The position numbers were made by a program, and so were the translations under genes. A stretch of 64,000 nt of DNA from an uncultured archaeon. GTDB lineage: Archaea > Thermoplasmatota > Thermoplasmata > Thermoplasmatales > Thermoplasmataceae. The stretch spans positions 444,457 to 508,456 of the forward strand of contig CP009479.1 of assembly GCA_000965745.1 (NCBI GenBank), given 5' to 3'. The notes under the pieces were generated by a model. That model made no database searches. It saw nothing but the letters and a program-made list of their open reading frames with translations, and was not told the DNA's origin. This document shows positions 26,552 through 36,346 of this stretch, piece after piece (position 1 is the stretch's first letter; each line of letters starts with the position of its first letter).

Positions 26552-27268
26552 CTAGTATCCGGCAAAGCTCTCTATACGGATATTATCCGGGTTTACGCCT
26601 GAGTCGAGCAGCCAGTTTCGCACCGATACGGCATTAGCCGGAATACCGGAAACATAAAAAACGGAGTTCAAGAAGTCGCCTCCCAGTCTGTTCATCACAT
26701 AGTTGCAGGTGCTTTCACATTCTATCTCGGCCGAATCATCCTGTTGGATCATGGGAATCACGTTTATGTTGCCATTCTGCCTGCTGAATTCCACTGCGTC
26801 CTTATACAGGCAATTCTCTTCTGGAAAATTGTCCGAATGGAATATGTAAATTCTGTGTCGCAGCCCCTTCACCGTTGCGTCCTCAATTATGCTCCTCGCT
26901 GGTGTTATCCCGATACGGTCCGTTATGAAGACTGCAGGCAGAGAAGGATCGGGATGCAACGTAAACCTGCCTCTTGGGCCTTCGACCAGGACAGAAAGGC
27001 TGTCGCCTGCTGACATTATGCGCTTCTTGAATTGCGATCCCCTCAGGGTTACTGCAAACTTCAGCAGCCTCCTGTTTGCAGGTGAGGATGCCATTGAGAG
27101 AAACCTGTAATCCTCCTCATGCCTCCGTTTCTCTTCTGGCAGAGTCAGCTTGACGTATTGGCCCGCTTTGAAGTCAAAGGGCCTGTTTAGCTTCACCTCG
27201 AATAAGAGAATCTTCTGGTTGGTCGCCTGTCTGACTCTTATTGTCCCGGTAAGGAGCTTAACCATCAT
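26552..27268 (-). CDS. Ferredoxin-NADP reductase-like flavoprotein, second copy
   Basis: The 238-residue protein has an FAD-binding barrel (FKAGQYVKLTLP, YRFLSMASSP, with the RxxS flavin motif) and an NAD(P)-binding domain. The pyridine-nucleotide loop reads TDRIGITPARS where the neighbouring paralogue has TSGIGITPVAS: the first Gly of GxGxxP is Arg, so nucleotide binding may be altered. There is no 2Fe-2S domain. The C-terminus ends FAGY, with a terminal Tyr of the kind that stacks on the flavin. It lies 34 bases after its paralogue in the same direction. The electron partner is unknown. Confidence 0.87.
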   Translation of the reverse strand: MMVKLLTGTIRVRQATNQKILLFEVKLNRPFDFKAGQYVKLTLPEEKRRHEEDYRFLSMASSPANRRLLKFAVTLRGSQFKKRIMSAGDSLSVLVEGPRGRFTLHPDPSLPAVFITDRIGITPARSIIEDATVKGLRHRIYIFHSDNFPEENCLYKDAVEFSRQNGNINVIPMIQQDDSAEIECESTCNYVMNRLGGDFLNSVFYVSGIPANAVSVRNWLLDSGVNPDNIRIESFAGY

Positions 27269-27302
27269 GTTTCATTTGCACGATTGTTTAAGCCACTTTT
27301 GT

Positions 27303-28025
27303 TCAATATCCAGAGAATTTCTCTGTCTTTATGCTTGCAGATGCTATCCCCTGGGACAGGAGTGCATTCCTTGCATCGTGTACGAACCTGGGCTTTCCCG
27401 AAACGTAGAATATTGCGCGGCCTGTATCGATGTCTGGTGCATACGTATCCAGTTTCACACGGGAAAAGGTGAGGCTTGGGCTTTCATCACTGTCTCCCGT
27501 GGTAATCCTGACAATGCTGAAATTCTTGAGTCTTGACGCAAGGCCTTCCAGTTCTTCCATAAACAGTTCCTCCTCACTATTTTTGTTTATGTAGACGAGG
27601 CAGATTCTCTGGCCTATCCCTTCATCTGCACACCAGTTCACTATACTGGCCACTGGCGTAATGCCTATCCCTGAAGTAATGAAGATTACAGGCCTCTGCC
27701 TGTCAGATATGAGGAAGAATCCTCCAAGCGGCGGGGAAACGTCCACCTGTTCCCCCGGCTTCATGCCTGCAAGCTTCTTCTTGAAGTCAGAATCCCCTAT
27801 CTCGGTCGCGAATCTCAACACATCTGACCTGTTTGGAGAGGATGATATCGAGAAAATTCTTCTTATGTCGAAATTTCCGTTGTTTCCGGATGAAAGGGAC
27901 AGTGTTGCATGTTTTCCAGCCCTGAAGGAGTAATGGGATTCACTGGAATCAAGGTATATGATGATGTACCTCCCTTTAGCCACTTCAGCCTTCAACAGCG
28001 GAATTCTTGCATGACCGGTTTCCAC
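27303..28025 (-). CDS. Ferredoxin-NADP reductase-like flavoprotein, first copy
   Basis: The FAD domain motifs are FRAGKHATLSL and RRIFSISSSP. The intact NAD(P) loop is TSGIGITPVAS and the later FYVSGKPRFVHDARNALL is the cofactor-clamping segment. Like the second copy it ends in a flavin-stacking aromatic (FSGY) and has no iron-sulfur domain. The start is GTG at 28025. The two copies are about the same length and align end to end, so this is a tandem duplication with divergence. It may reduce a ferredoxin, a haem protein or oxygen; the partner is not in the window. Confidence 0.88.
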   Translation of the reverse strand: METGHARIPLLKAEVAKGRYIIIYLDSSESHYSFRAGKHATLSLSSGNNGNFDIRRIFSISSSPNRSDVLRFATEIGDSDFKKKLAGMKPGEQVDVSPPLGGFFLISDRQRPVIFITSGIGITPVASIVNWCADEGIGQRICLVYINKNSEEELFMEELEGLASRLKNFSIVRITTGDSDESPSLTFSRVKLDTYAPDIDTGRAIFYVSGKPRFVHDARNALLSQGIASASIKTEKFSGY

Positions 28026-28155
28026 AATAGAATATCACTTTTGCTGCTTAATTAAGTTTCTTTCAGGGGCAAATGGAAAACCAGAGCCTTTTCATGAGGG
28101 GCAGCAGTCTACTGAAAACAATAATATTGAGCAACACCCTTAGCCAGTTTAAGTA

Positions 28156-29817
28156 GTGAAATTCATGGAAAAAATCAGAATATTGTGGGATCAGAGGATC
28201 CCGATGCGGGACGATGTGGAGATCTCTGCCGACGTCTATTTTCCTGAGGACGATGGAAAGTTCCCTGCACTGGTAATCAGGACTCCTTATGGAAAAGGGG
28301 AATCCGGCAACATAGAACAGGGCAGGTATTTTTCTGACAATGGCTATGTAGCGGTGATCTGTGATGTAAGGGGCAGAGGCGATTCCGATGGAACATTTGT
28401 TCCCTATGTCAACGAAGGCCGGGACGGCCATGATGTGATAGAATGGGCCGCCAGGCAGGAGTGGTGCACAGGTTCGGTTGGAACACTGGGAGCTTCATAC
28501 CTGGCACGCATTCAGTGGACTACCGCCCTGGAAAATCCCCCTCACCTGAAAACAATGATATCGACCGTTTCCCCTTCTGATCAATTTGTTGAGAGCCCCA
28601 CGGGAGTGCCTGATCCAATTCACATTTCATGGAGCTTTCTTGTGAGCGGAAGGTCACTCCAGAATGTCGATTATGTGGACTGGGAGAAGGTGTACAGGCA
28701 CCTTCCCCTGATAGATATGGAAAGGGCCACAGGCAGGGCAATAACGGGATGGAAAGAATCCTTTGACCATACGACCTTTGATGATTACTGGAAGCAGACA
28801 GCATACCAGACGAGATTCTCGGAGATTGATCTCCCGGTGATGCACATTTCAGGATGGTACGATGACGAGCAGATTGGCACCCCGATGAACTTCCACGGGA
28901 TGAGGCAGCACGCAAAAACTGAATCTGCCAGAGAAAACCAGAAACTTGTGATGGGGCCATGGCCGCACGGAATAAACAAGAGCCAGACCCTTGGAAACAT
29001 AGATTTTGGGCCCACTTCACTGATTGACCTTCTTGATCTGGAAAAAAGGTGGTTTGACAGATGGCTCAAGGGAGACAGGAACAGCATTGACGATGAAAAC
29101 AGAGTTTCAATATTTGTGATGGGGGAGAACAGGTGGAGGTACGAAAAGGACTGGCCCCTTCCGGATACAGATTTCGTCCCGTATTACCTGACGAGTGGTG
29201 GAAGGGCAAACAGCAGATTCGGTGATGGGAAACTGGTTGACGTGGTGCATGATATGGGTTCCGGTAAAGACAGCTATACCTACGATCCCGAAAACCCGTT
29301 CCCATTCATTACGGAGCAGACCTCTGCCCAGATAGGAGGTCCTGATGATTACGCAGCCGTGGAGAGAAGGGATGATGTGCTTGTATACACTTCAGAGCCC
29401 CTTAAGGAGAGCCTTGAGGTAACCGGCCCTGTGAAGGCAGAGATCTATGTATCCTCAGACGCAGAAGATACTGATTTTGCGGTAAAGCTTCTCGATGTAT
29501 GGCCAAACGGATTCGCGCAGAGGCTTTGCGACGGAGTGGTAAGGGCAAGATACAGGGAGGGCATGGAGAGAGAGATACCGATGGAGCCCGGGAAAGTCTA
29601 CAGCATGACAGTGGATATGTGGAATACAAGCCAGGTTTTCCGCCCAGGGCACAGGATCAGGGTCGAGGTTGCTTCAAGCGCTTTTCCGAAGTACAGCAGA
29701 AATCAGAACGTTTGGGAAAAACTTGGAAGAAGTGATAAGGTGAAGATAGCAGACCAGACCCTGTATCACGGGAAGGATTACCCGTCAAAAGTCATTCTGC
29801 CGATAATAAGGAAATAA
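28156..29817 (+). CDS. CocE/NonD-family serine hydrolase
   Basis: This 553-residue alpha/beta hydrolase resembles Xaa-Pro dipeptidyl-peptidase, cocaine esterase and glutaryl-7-ACA acylase. Catalytic residues are the nucleophile Ser114 in GTLGASYLA, an Asp in HISGWYDDEQIG and a His in MGPWPHGINKS. The C-terminal jelly-roll domain starts around DVLVYTSEPLKESLEVTGPV. There is no signal peptide, so it is cytoplasmic and may trim proline-containing peptides or cleave esters or amides. The GTG at 28156 and the ATG at 28165 (MEKIRILW) are both possible starts. A hairpin terminator follows. Confidence 0.9.
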   Translation: MKFMEKIRILWDQRIPMRDDVEISADVYFPEDDGKFPALVIRTPYGKGESGNIEQGRYFSDNGYVAVICDVRGRGDSDGTFVPYVNEGRDGHDVIEWAARQEWCTGSVGTLGASYLARIQWTTALENPPHLKTMISTVSPSDQFVESPTGVPDPIHISWSFLVSGRSLQNVDYVDWEKVYRHLPLIDMERATGRAITGWKESFDHTTFDDYWKQTAYQTRFSEIDLPVMHISGWYDDEQIGTPMNFHGMRQHAKTESARENQKLVMGPWPHGINKSQTLGNIDFGPTSLIDLLDLEKRWFDRWLKGDRNSIDDENRVSIFVMGENRWRYEKDWPLPDTDFVPYYLTSGGRANSRFGDGKLVDVVHDMGSGKDSYTYDPENPFPFITEQTSAQIGGPDDYAAVERRDDVLVYTSEPLKESLEVTGPVKAEIYVSSDAEDTDFAVKLLDVWPNGFAQRLCDGVVRARYREGMEREIPMEPGKVYSMTVDMWNTSQVFRPGHRIRVEVASSAFPKYSRNQNVWEKLGRSDKVKIADQTLYHGKDYPSKVILPIIRK

Positions 29818-29821
29818 ATCA

Positions 29822-29869
29822 GACCAGGGGGGAGCATCAAGCGCCCCTCCTGGTCACAGTTGTTTTTTC
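29822..29869. terminator. Bidirectional hairpin terminator between convergent genes
   Basis: GACCAGG and CCTGGTC are exact inverted repeats, with G-rich and C-rich inner arms that extend the stem (29822-29855), followed by TTGTTTTTTC. It sits between the stop of the hydrolase gene at 29817 and the stop of the DUF1059 gene at 29884, so it could end both transcripts. Confidence 0.6.
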
Positions 29870-29883
29870 AGTGTTTTTACGGA

Positions 29884-30066
29884 TCAATGCTTCATTTTTA
29901 TTGCGTCTGTAACCTTCTGCTTAAGATCCTCGGAAATCTCCTTCATTCCATGAGCAGTTTTTGCATGATCCACTATCTTCGGCATGAGCTCGTCCATGCT
30001 CTTTGCCTCGGTAGAGAACCCGCAGTTCATTCCAATATCCTTGCAACTAAAGCTGTAGCTGGCCAT
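29884..30066 (-). CDS. DUF1059-family small protein
   Basis: This 60-residue protein starts MASYSFSCKDIGMNCGF and contains DHAKTAHGMKEIS. The two Cys and two His residues match the small DUF1059 family, common in archaea and bacteria, probably a metal-binding or redox-linked protein of unknown role. GGTGT lies 5 bases before the ATG at 30066, which decides this start over the in-frame ATG at 30084. Confidence 0.85.
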   Translation of the reverse strand: MASYSFSCKDIGMNCGFSTEAKSMDELMPKIVDHAKTAHGMKEISEDLKQKVTDAIKMKH

Positions 30067-30204
30067 TTTTACACCTGAAAACATTACGGATTCGCCCGTA
30101 ATAAAGAGTTAACTTTACATCTGATGAGTATCCTGCCAATGGGTGACAGAACCCGGTTGAGCGAAACAATGGAAAGCTTGTGCACAAATTCGACCCTCAA
30201 AGTA

Positions 30205-30747
30205 TCATGCGGGCCTGCGGGAATACCATTCCATGGCTTCTTTCTGGAGTTCTGTGACAAACTTTTCCTTTCCGGATATGTAAGCCTCGTTGTCATTCGG
30301 ATGCTTTGCTGCGACCTCTGCCTTGAGTTTTCCATATACTTCCGCTTTACCGGGGTGGGCCTTCAGAAATTCCCTGACTGCCAGATGCCTCCTCAGATTC
30401 TCCTTGTCGTCCCTGAAAAAGACATGGACATGAACACTATGCACCCAGTTTTCCGGGTCCACGAACCTGACCTTCTTGAAGAACCTCCTGCCGGGGATTC
30501 CATACTCCCCGAGTGCTTCAAAACCCGCCTTTTTCATTTCGCTGTTCACTTCATCCACCGCAAGAAGGCTCTCGACTGAGACCATTATATCTATTGTAGG
30601 CTTGGCCTTGAGACCTGGTACTGATGTGCTCCCTATATGCTGTATATCAACAATATTCGAGCCGAATATCCCTCTAATGGTCTCCGCTTCGTTTTCGTAA
30701 CTCTCCGGCCACCTTGGGTCGTAATCAACAACTTCCAGGATTCTCAT
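30205..30747 (-). CDS. GrpB/UPF0157-family nucleotidyltransferase-like protein
   Basis: The 180-residue protein starts VVDYDPRWPESYENE and contains DIQHIGSTSVPGLKAKPTIDIMV. The H-IGSTS-VPG-L-KP-IDI signature is typical of the GrpB (UPF0157) family, which has a nucleotidyltransferase fold; some members are fused to CoaE. The C-terminal half contains VHVFFRDDKENLRRHLAVREFL, as expected. Substrate and role are unknown. It is a single gene. Confidence 0.9.
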   Translation of the reverse strand: MRILEVVDYDPRWPESYENEAETIRGIFGSNIVDIQHIGSTSVPGLKAKPTIDIMVSVESLLAVDEVNSEMKKAGFEALGEYGIPGRRFFKKVRFVDPENWVHSVHVHVFFRDDKENLRRHLAVREFLKAHPGKAEVYGKLKAEVAAKHPNDNEAYISGKEKFVTELQKEAMEWYSRRPA

Positions 30748-30788
30748 TGCTCTTGCTTCGATATCGGAACCTCAGAGTTAAAAGTGAG

Positions 30789-32063
30789 TCATGCTGACCT
30801 TGCATCCGGCACCTCACCCTTCCATTCTGAGCTTGAACGGCTTCTTCTTCCCTGCCCTATGGCCACCGAAAAATAAGCTGCTGCGAAACCGAACTGGGCA
30901 AGGTATGGAAGAGTATTCAACCAGCCGTAGAGATAGTAGGTGTTGCCGTATAGAAACCCGAAGAATATTGTGTTATAAGGGGGAATGAAGGGGAGTGGGA
31001 ACACCACTGGAATCCCTTGATAAGTCAGATTGATGTTCAGCAGATTCTGTGAGGCAAGAGCATCCATTGCCACCAGGAAAGCTAGAGCCAGGATGAAAGA
31101 GGCTCCGAGGCATGCCTTCTGAATCCTGGTTGACTGCATGAAGGGGATGAGGAGGAATGATACAGCTGCGGCGCTCTGAAAAGCGAGGAATAGCGTAGAG
31201 GGCAGCATATAATTCCCAAGAGCCGGTGAACTGTATAACTGCTCATTCATGGACAGTACTCCGGTTATCAGCAGAAACAGCGGGATTATGATTTCCGCGA
31301 GAAACATTGCCATTCCTGCTGCCAGCACTTTCTTTGCCGTCCCTGACAGGCCCCTTGCAAAGGCGAAGAGCAGGACGAGCCCCGCTACACTTAGCAGTAC
31401 CGGAGCAACGAAAAGGGCCGGATAGGCAAATGACTGGAATATGGAAAACCCAATTGTGTTAAGTGCGAAAGGATCACCATTCACGGTGAAATACTGCCTT
31501 ATCGGTGAGAGAAGAAAGGACAGGGCAGGAAAAATGAAGGCATACCAGTACCTGTTTCCCTGTTTGTTGGCCTTAAACCTGTTGGGAGAGAGCTTCTTGC
31601 TTCCAGAATTTTCCACTGAGTCCAGATCGATTGATCTCCCCAGGCCATCCTTGAATCTTGATTCGTATGTATCCTGGCAGATGGAGAGGAAAATGGCGTG
31701 ATTCTTTCCGTAATTACTTCTCAGATAGTCCATGATCCTGCTTACCCTTTCAGGATCTGGTTCCTCGACTTCAGGGGTGTTATCCCTTATCTGTTCCTCA
31801 TCAAGAAGGAAGACAGGATAGGCGCCACTTCTCCCTGTAGTTTTGTCAGGATACTCAAAGCTTGACACAGGCACTACATCCGAGCCTGATTTCAGAAGCT
31901 TCATGGCTGTCAGGAATGCAATCCTTCTCACCTGCTCCTTCTTTCTTCCAGCGATAATGTGGACGTCGCTTGACCTGCTCCCCTCGTGGGATCTTATCCT
32001 TTCAGAAAGTTCGACGACCTTTCTGTCCTCATAAGCATTGTGGGGTATTTCGCCTTTAGGCAT
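30789..32063 (-). CDS. Hypothetical polytopic membrane protein with a cytosolic N-terminal domain
   Basis: I do not recognise this 424-residue protein. Residues 1-165 are hydrophilic with an alpha/beta pattern (DVHIIAGRKKEQVRRIAFLTAMKLL, YPVFLLDEE, HAIFLSICQ) that looks like a signalling or NTPase-like domain without a Walker A. Residues 170-405 hold about seven transmembrane helices, and the tail is short and basic. The frame is open for about 20 more codons upstream of the ATG (ending in DEESLREYYG) but has no ATG, GTG or TTG there. It could be a transport or sensory protein. Confidence 0.7.
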   Translation of the reverse strand: MPKGEIPHNAYEDRKVVELSERIRSHEGSRSSDVHIIAGRKKEQVRRIAFLTAMKLLKSGSDVVPVSSFEYPDKTTGRSGAYPVFLLDEEQIRDNTPEVEEPDPERVSRIMDYLRSNYGKNHAIFLSICQDTYESRFKDGLGRSIDLDSVENSGSKKLSPNRFKANKQGNRYWYAFIFPALSFLLSPIRQYFTVNGDPFALNTIGFSIFQSFAYPALFVAPVLLSVAGLVLLFAFARGLSGTAKKVLAAGMAMFLAEIIIPLFLLITGVLSMNEQLYSSPALGNYMLPSTLFLAFQSAAAVSFLLIPFMQSTRIQKACLGASFILALAFLVAMDALASQNLLNINLTYQGIPVVFPLPFIPPYNTIFFGFLYGNTYYLYGWLNTLPYLAQFGFAAAYFSVAIGQGRRSRSSSEWKGEVPDARSA

Positions 32064-32215
32064 GCCGTAATACTCCCTTAGTGATTCTTCATCCTGTTCC
32101 AGAACAATCGACCCCGTGATTAGAATGGAAGTTTAGTTGGCCTCCAGACAGGTGAGATATTGTTCTAAGTTGATAAGAATATTCCCGGTAAAAATGAATA
32201 AAGTGGGATTGAGGC

Positions 32216-33466
32216 CTAATACAGTCCCCTAAGTTTCATGGCGTCGGCTACTCTCTTGACGGAGACGACATATGCTGCGGTTCTTGGTTCAACCTTGTAC
32301 TGGTCAACGGCGGAGAACACTGCCTTGCTTGCTTCAGTCATCTTCTTGTCAAGCTTCTTGTGCACCTCCTCCTCTTCCCAGTAGTCTCCGGTCTGGTTCT
32401 GCACCCACTCGTAGTAGGATACTGTCACACCACCGGCGTTTGCAAGGAAGTCCGGAACAAGAAGCACTTTGTTCTTGTGAAGAATATCATCGGCTTCAGG
32501 AGTTGTCGGGCCGTTTGCCAGCTCGAGCACGACCTTTGCCTTGACGTTTGCCGCATTCCGTGAAGTAAGCTGGTTCTCTATTGCAGCCGGGATCAGGACA
32601 TCCACATCGAGTTCAAGAAGCTCCTCATTGGTTATCGGTTTTGATCCGGGATATCCCTGAACGGTTCCCTTGCTCTTCTTCTGCTCCATGAGTTTATCGA
32701 AGTCGAGCCCGTCTTCAAGATATGCGCCACCCCTGGTATCGGAAACCGCGACTACCCTGGAGCCGTAGAGTTCCTTTACAAGCTTTACAGCGAACTGGCC
32801 GGCATTGCCAAATCCCTGTATTGCAACCTTTGCCTTGGAGAGATCCATTCCCGTTCTCTTTGCTGCTTCCCTGAGGACATACATCCCCCCTCTTGCAGTG
32901 GCATCTCCTCTTCCGAGGGATCCGCCGTTTTCAATAGGTTTCCCGGTAATAACCCCGGGAGCGGAATGCCTGACTATGTTCTCATACTCGTCCATCATCC
33001 AGGCCATTATCTGTGGAGTAGTGTATACATCAGGAGCAGGAACATCCTTCTCGGGGCCTATAAGGTCTGCCACTGCTTTTATGTAACCTCTGCTCAGCCT
33101 TTCAAGCTCGCCCGTGCTCATTTTCCTGGGATCGCATATTACTCCGCCTTTTCCCCCTCCGAGGGGTATGTCAACGACTGCGGTCTTCCAGGTCATCCAC
33201 GCGGCGAGTGCCTTTACTGTGGACAGTGATTCTTCCGGGTGGAACCTTATGCCACCTTTTGCAGGTCCTCTGGCGTTGTTGTATCTAACCCTGAACCCAG
33301 TGAAAACCTCGGTTTTTCCATTATCCATCCTTACGGGTATACTAACCTGCAGAATTTTCATTGGCTGGCTCAGAAGCTTCAGCGCTTGCTCGTCTAGCTT
33401 CATAACCTTGGCGGCTTTGTTAAGCTGTTGCAAGGCTATATCAAATGGGTCTAGGTCTTCTGCCAT
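32216..33466 (-). CDS. gdhA: Glutamate dehydrogenase
   Basis: The enzyme interconverts glutamate and 2-oxoglutarate plus ammonia with NAD(P). Signatures are [10 protein letters not shown] (catalytic Lys), [19 protein letters not shown], and [16 protein letters not shown] for the dinucleotide loop. Length (416 residues from 33466) is normal for the hexameric archaeal enzyme. The start MAEDLDPF at 33466 is chosen because GGTGA directly precedes it; the in-frame ATG at 33514 is probably in the leader. It provides the main link between carbon and nitrogen metabolism. It is monocistronic and divergent from the YggU-like gene. Confidence 0.95.
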   Translation of the reverse strand: MAEDLDPFDIALQQLNKAAKVMKLDEQALKLLSQPMKILQVSIPVRMDNGKTEVFTGFRVRYNNARGPAKGGIRFHPEESLSTVKALAAWMTWKTAVVDIPLGGGKGGVICDPRKMSTGELERLSRGYIKAVADLIGPEKDVPAPDVYTTPQIMAWMMDEYENIVRHSAPGVITGKPIENGGSLGRGDATARGGMYVLREAAKRTGMDLSKAKVAIQGFGNAGQFAVKLVKELYGSRVVAVSDTRGGAYLEDGLDFDKLMEQKKSKGTVQGYPGSKPITNEELLELDVDVLIPAAIENQLTSRNAANVKAKVVLELANGPTTPEADDILHKNKVLLVPDFLANAGGVTVSYYEWVQNQTGDYWEEEEVHKKLDKKMTEASKAVFSAVDQYKVEPRTAAYVVSVKRVADAMKLRGLY

Positions 33467-33619
33467 CTTTTCACCTGATGTCTTTAAAAAAAGACGGTCA
33501 TTAATCACTTTCACGTATTTTATGGTTCTTTGATACTGTTTAAGCTATTTCGGTATGAGACGGTGTGGCAGGCAGACGAGACAGTATTTAAGCCACTGCG
33601 GCATTTTCAATGCGCAGAC

Positions 33620-33838
33620 ATGATGATCGAGGTGAAGGTGAACTTTGGAAAAAGCCCGCCTGTTGCCACAGATGACGGCCTGATAATATACACAACCGCA
33701 AAAAGGGAAAACAACAGGGCAAATCTGGACATAATAGGGCAGATTGCTGACTATTACAGTATAGATACTTCTCGGATCAGGCTGGTCCGCGGAAGAACTT
33801 CAAGGAAGAAGACTTTCTCTGTTGAGATCGAAGAGTAG
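33620..33838 (+). CDS. YggU/DUF167-family small protein
   Basis: The 72-residue protein starts MMIEVKVNFGKSPP and contains TTAKRENNRANLDIIGQIADYY and IRLVRGRTSRKKTFSV. The A-x-x-G/N-x-AN-x-x-L pattern followed by V-x-GxxSRxK is the DUF167/YggU signature, a widespread small alpha/beta protein of unknown function. AGTATTTAAG at about 33584-33593 lies near 30 bases before the two adjacent ATGs (33620 and 33623), so the message is probably leaderless and the longer reading frame from 33530 is not used. Confidence 0.85.
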   Translation: MMIEVKVNFGKSPPVATDDGLIIYTTAKRENNRANLDIIGQIADYYSIDTSRIRLVRGRTSRKKTFSVEIEE

Positions 33839-33842
33839 GATT

Positions 33843-34373
33843 TCAGATCTCTGGTTCATCGGTGAGGTTAAGAAACAGCTTGTTCAGGAGAAGCTTGAAC
33901 TGCACCTGCTCCTCGATGCTGAATTTTCCGAGGGTCCTTCGCACAAACTCCAGGTGCAGACCCCTGGCGTCATGGATCGTATCGAGCCCCTTTTCTCCAA
34001 CCTCAATCTTTATGATCCTCCTGTCCTCATCACTTCTGGTTCTTCTGACCATCTCCTTTTTCTCGAGACGATCCACCATGCTCGTTATCCATCCCTGGGA
34101 GACGTCGATGGATGATGCGAGCCTGGCCATTGGCGTGGGGCCATGCTCCTGCAGATAAGTCATCATCCTGTACTCAGGTATCGATATGTCGAGGAGGGAG
34201 ATGTTCTCCTCCGCTTTCCTGTACCACTTCTTCCAGGTGGTGGCAAACATCCTCCACAGCTCAACGAGGTTGTCCCCCTGTATCTCCTCAGTCAACCGTA
34301 TCACTTCCTGAAGTTCTTTCACCTTCTCTTGTTGCCTCTTCTTCTGATCCTTCGGGGCTGTGCACGTATTCAC
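33843..34373 (-). CDS. MarR-family transcriptional regulator
   Basis: The winged-helix core is [20 protein letters not shown], then [41 protein letters not shown], the classic MarR recognition helix and D-x-R-D-R-R wing. It is dimerised by N- and C-terminal helices. It overlaps the end of the drug-exporter gene by 86 bases as drawn; a GTG at 34304 inside the N-terminal helix would reduce this to about 17 bases. It probably senses a small aromatic or toxic compound and represses the exporter operon. Confidence 0.9.
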   Translation of the reverse strand: MNTCTAPKDQKKRQQEKVKELQEVIRLTEEIQGDNLVELWRMFATTWKKWYRKAEENISLLDISIPEYRMMTYLQEHGPTPMARLASSIDVSQGWITSMVDRLEKKEMVRRTRSDEDRRIIKIEVGEKGLDTIHDARGLHLEFVRRTLGKFSIEEQVQFKLLLNKLFLNLTDEPEI

Positions 34374-36099
34374 CAGCTTTCAGGCGTTCAACTTCACCGT
34401 CATCTTTCTCATTACCCTGCGGAGTCACAACGTCCTCGTGGATGTAAATCCCTCCTCTCATGTAGGACGTTGCGGCCGCAATTCCGGCCAGAAGCATGCC
34501 GATAAAGAAAGCGATGTGAAGTGCGCTCATGAATGCGGGGGCTATTGCGTGGGGGAACCATGTCTTGCTTGTAAGGAGCGTTAAGGTAGAAGAGCTGATA
34601 TGTGAAGCCACTGCGGGGCTTAGGCTGCCAATTATCGTGCTGACGGGGTTGATTCCAAGGAAAGCAGAAAACATTGCTGCCGTAGGCGGAATATTGTTGA
34701 AGTACTTCGTGAGCTCTGGAGCGCCCGCATTTGTCAGTGAAGTGGAAAATGCGCTTGGAAGCCCTGAAGATAGCGCAACAATGACCACTGTAAAGAACAG
34801 GCCTATACTTACCGTCATTCCTGCATTCATCAGAGTCGCCCTCATCCCGGATGATGCCCCCCTTGTCTCGGCTGGAACAGAGTTCATGATAGCTGCTGCA
34901 TTGGGAGCTGCAAACATGCCGTTTCCTACACCCATTGTGAAAAGCATTATTGCGAACCATGGGTAATAGAACAGATATGGAAGCGTTGTCAGTGCGTAGA
35001 ATGAGCCAAGGACTATAACCATTCCAACGGTTGCCAGGAATTTTGCCCCGTACTTGTCTGAAAGCTTTCCCCCAATGGGGCTCATGAGCATGAATCCTGC
35101 CGTGAGCGGCACCATGTAAATGCCCGCCCAGAATGGGGTCACTGCAAAGTCGTATCCCTTAAGCGGCAGGTATATCCCCTGAAGCAGGATGATAAGCATG
35201 ATCATTACTCCCCCTCTTGCCATGGCGGAGAGAAGCCCTGCTATATTTCCCATTGAAAAAGCCCTTATCCGGAACAGGGACATCCGGAACATCGGGAATT
35301 TCACTTTCATCTCCACGAACGGAAACGCGATCATTGAAGCCGCCCCTATTGCGAATGACGCCAACACAAGGGGGTTCTGCCAGCCCATGGTGGAATTTCC
35401 GTATGGGAGAAGCCCGTATATTATCCCAACCAGGATAAGCGTCAGTCCGCCGGCGAAAAGGACGTTGCCTATGTAATCAATCTTCTGGGTCCTGTCCCTC
35501 TTTGAGGTGTCTTTAAGCTTCAGGTAGGACCATACTGTTCCCAGTGCCCCCACGGGAACGCTCACCAGAAATACGTATCTCCAGTCGTAAACTGCCAGTA
35601 CGCCTCCAAGGATGATTCCGATGAAGGAGCCGCCTATGGCTGCAATTGAGTTGATCCCGAGTGCGGTTCCACGCTCCCTGCTCGGAAAGGCATCCGTGAG
35701 GATTGCTGCACTGTTTGAGAAAAGGAATGCTGCCCCGAATCCCTGTATGAGCCTTCCGACTATCATGTACTGTGCCGCGGGTGGACCCTGCCACGGGGTG
35801 AAGTAAAGCATTATTGACCCGGCTGTAAATATGGCAAATCCCATGTTGAAAAGCTTGATTCTCCCGAACATGTCGGACAACCGCCCGAAAGTGAGCAGCA
35901 GTGTTGCCGTCACTATGTTGAAGCCCAGCAGTATCCAGAGAAGGTACTGGAAGTTCCCGGCAACGAAAGGGTTCAGTCCGATGCCCCTGAATATATCAGG
36001 AAGTGCGATCAGAAGTATCGTCTGATTTATGGTAGCCATGAATACACCCATTGTAGTGTTTGAAAGCGCTACCCATTTGTAATGTACCATTATTATCAC
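34288..36099 (-). CDS. MFS multidrug exporter, DHA2 (14-TM) type
   Basis: The 603-residue protein has about 14 transmembrane helices. Motif C-like and EmrB/QacA signatures include [19 protein letters not shown] near the N-terminus, [16 protein letters not shown] (motif A) and [29 protein letters not shown]. It exports drugs or other lipophilic compounds by proton antiport. The tail from residue 560 is acidic and cytoplasmic. The ATG at 36090 (MVHYKWVAL) is an alternative start; the box A lies near 36116-36126. A MarR gene overlaps its 3' end, so it is probably regulated by that protein. Confidence 0.93.
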   Translation of the reverse strand: MIIMVHYKWVALSNTTMGVFMATINQTILLIALPDIFRGIGLNPFVAGNFQYLLWILLGFNIVTATLLLTFGRLSDMFGRIKLFNMGFAIFTAGSIMLYFTPWQGPPAAQYMIVGRLIQGFGAAFLFSNSAAILTDAFPSRERGTALGINSIAAIGGSFIGIILGGVLAVYDWRYVFLVSVPVGALGTVWSYLKLKDTSKRDRTQKIDYIGNVLFAGGLTLILVGIIYGLLPYGNSTMGWQNPLVLASFAIGAASMIAFPFVEMKVKFPMFRMSLFRIRAFSMGNIAGLLSAMARGGVMIMLIILLQGIYLPLKGYDFAVTPFWAGIYMVPLTAGFMLMSPIGGKLSDKYGAKFLATVGMVIVLGSFYALTTLPYLFYYPWFAIMLFTMGVGNGMFAAPNAAAIMNSVPAETRGASSGMRATLMNAGMTVSIGLFFTVVIVALSSGLPSAFSTSLTNAGAPELTKYFNNIPPTAAMFSAFLGINPVSTIIGSLSPAVASHISSSTLTLLTSKTWFPHAIAPAFMSALHIAFFIGMLLAGIAAATSYMRGGIYIHEDVVTPQGNEKDDGEVERLKAGEYVHSPEGSEEEATREGERTSGSDTVD

Positions 36100-36115
36100 A
36101 CGGTAATTTAATACT

Positions 36116-36137
36116 CTTATAAAATGTTTATTAGTAA
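36116..36137 (-). promoter_or_regulatory. Promoter and possible MarR site of the exporter operon
   Basis: Minus-strand ATTTTATAAGAG is a box A about 25 bases before the start region. Next to it, TTTA-N4-TAAA (36126-36137) is a short near-palindrome overlapping the upstream edge, where a dimeric repressor could sit. The operator assignment is inference. Confidence 0.4.
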
Positions 36138-36346
36138 AGTAATTTCAAGGCGTTCTTTATTTCAGGGCTTTGATGAGGAATTTTCAGTGTATCTTTGGGG
36201 CCCATGTTTTTCGCGTCTAGATATACCCATGGTCAATGGAATGCTCTGCGGGCATACTGGATGCCAGATGCGAAACAAATTCATGCACAATGATAAATGA
36301 CAAAGAAAATTACTAGCTTACGCAATCATATGATGAGTGAAAATAG

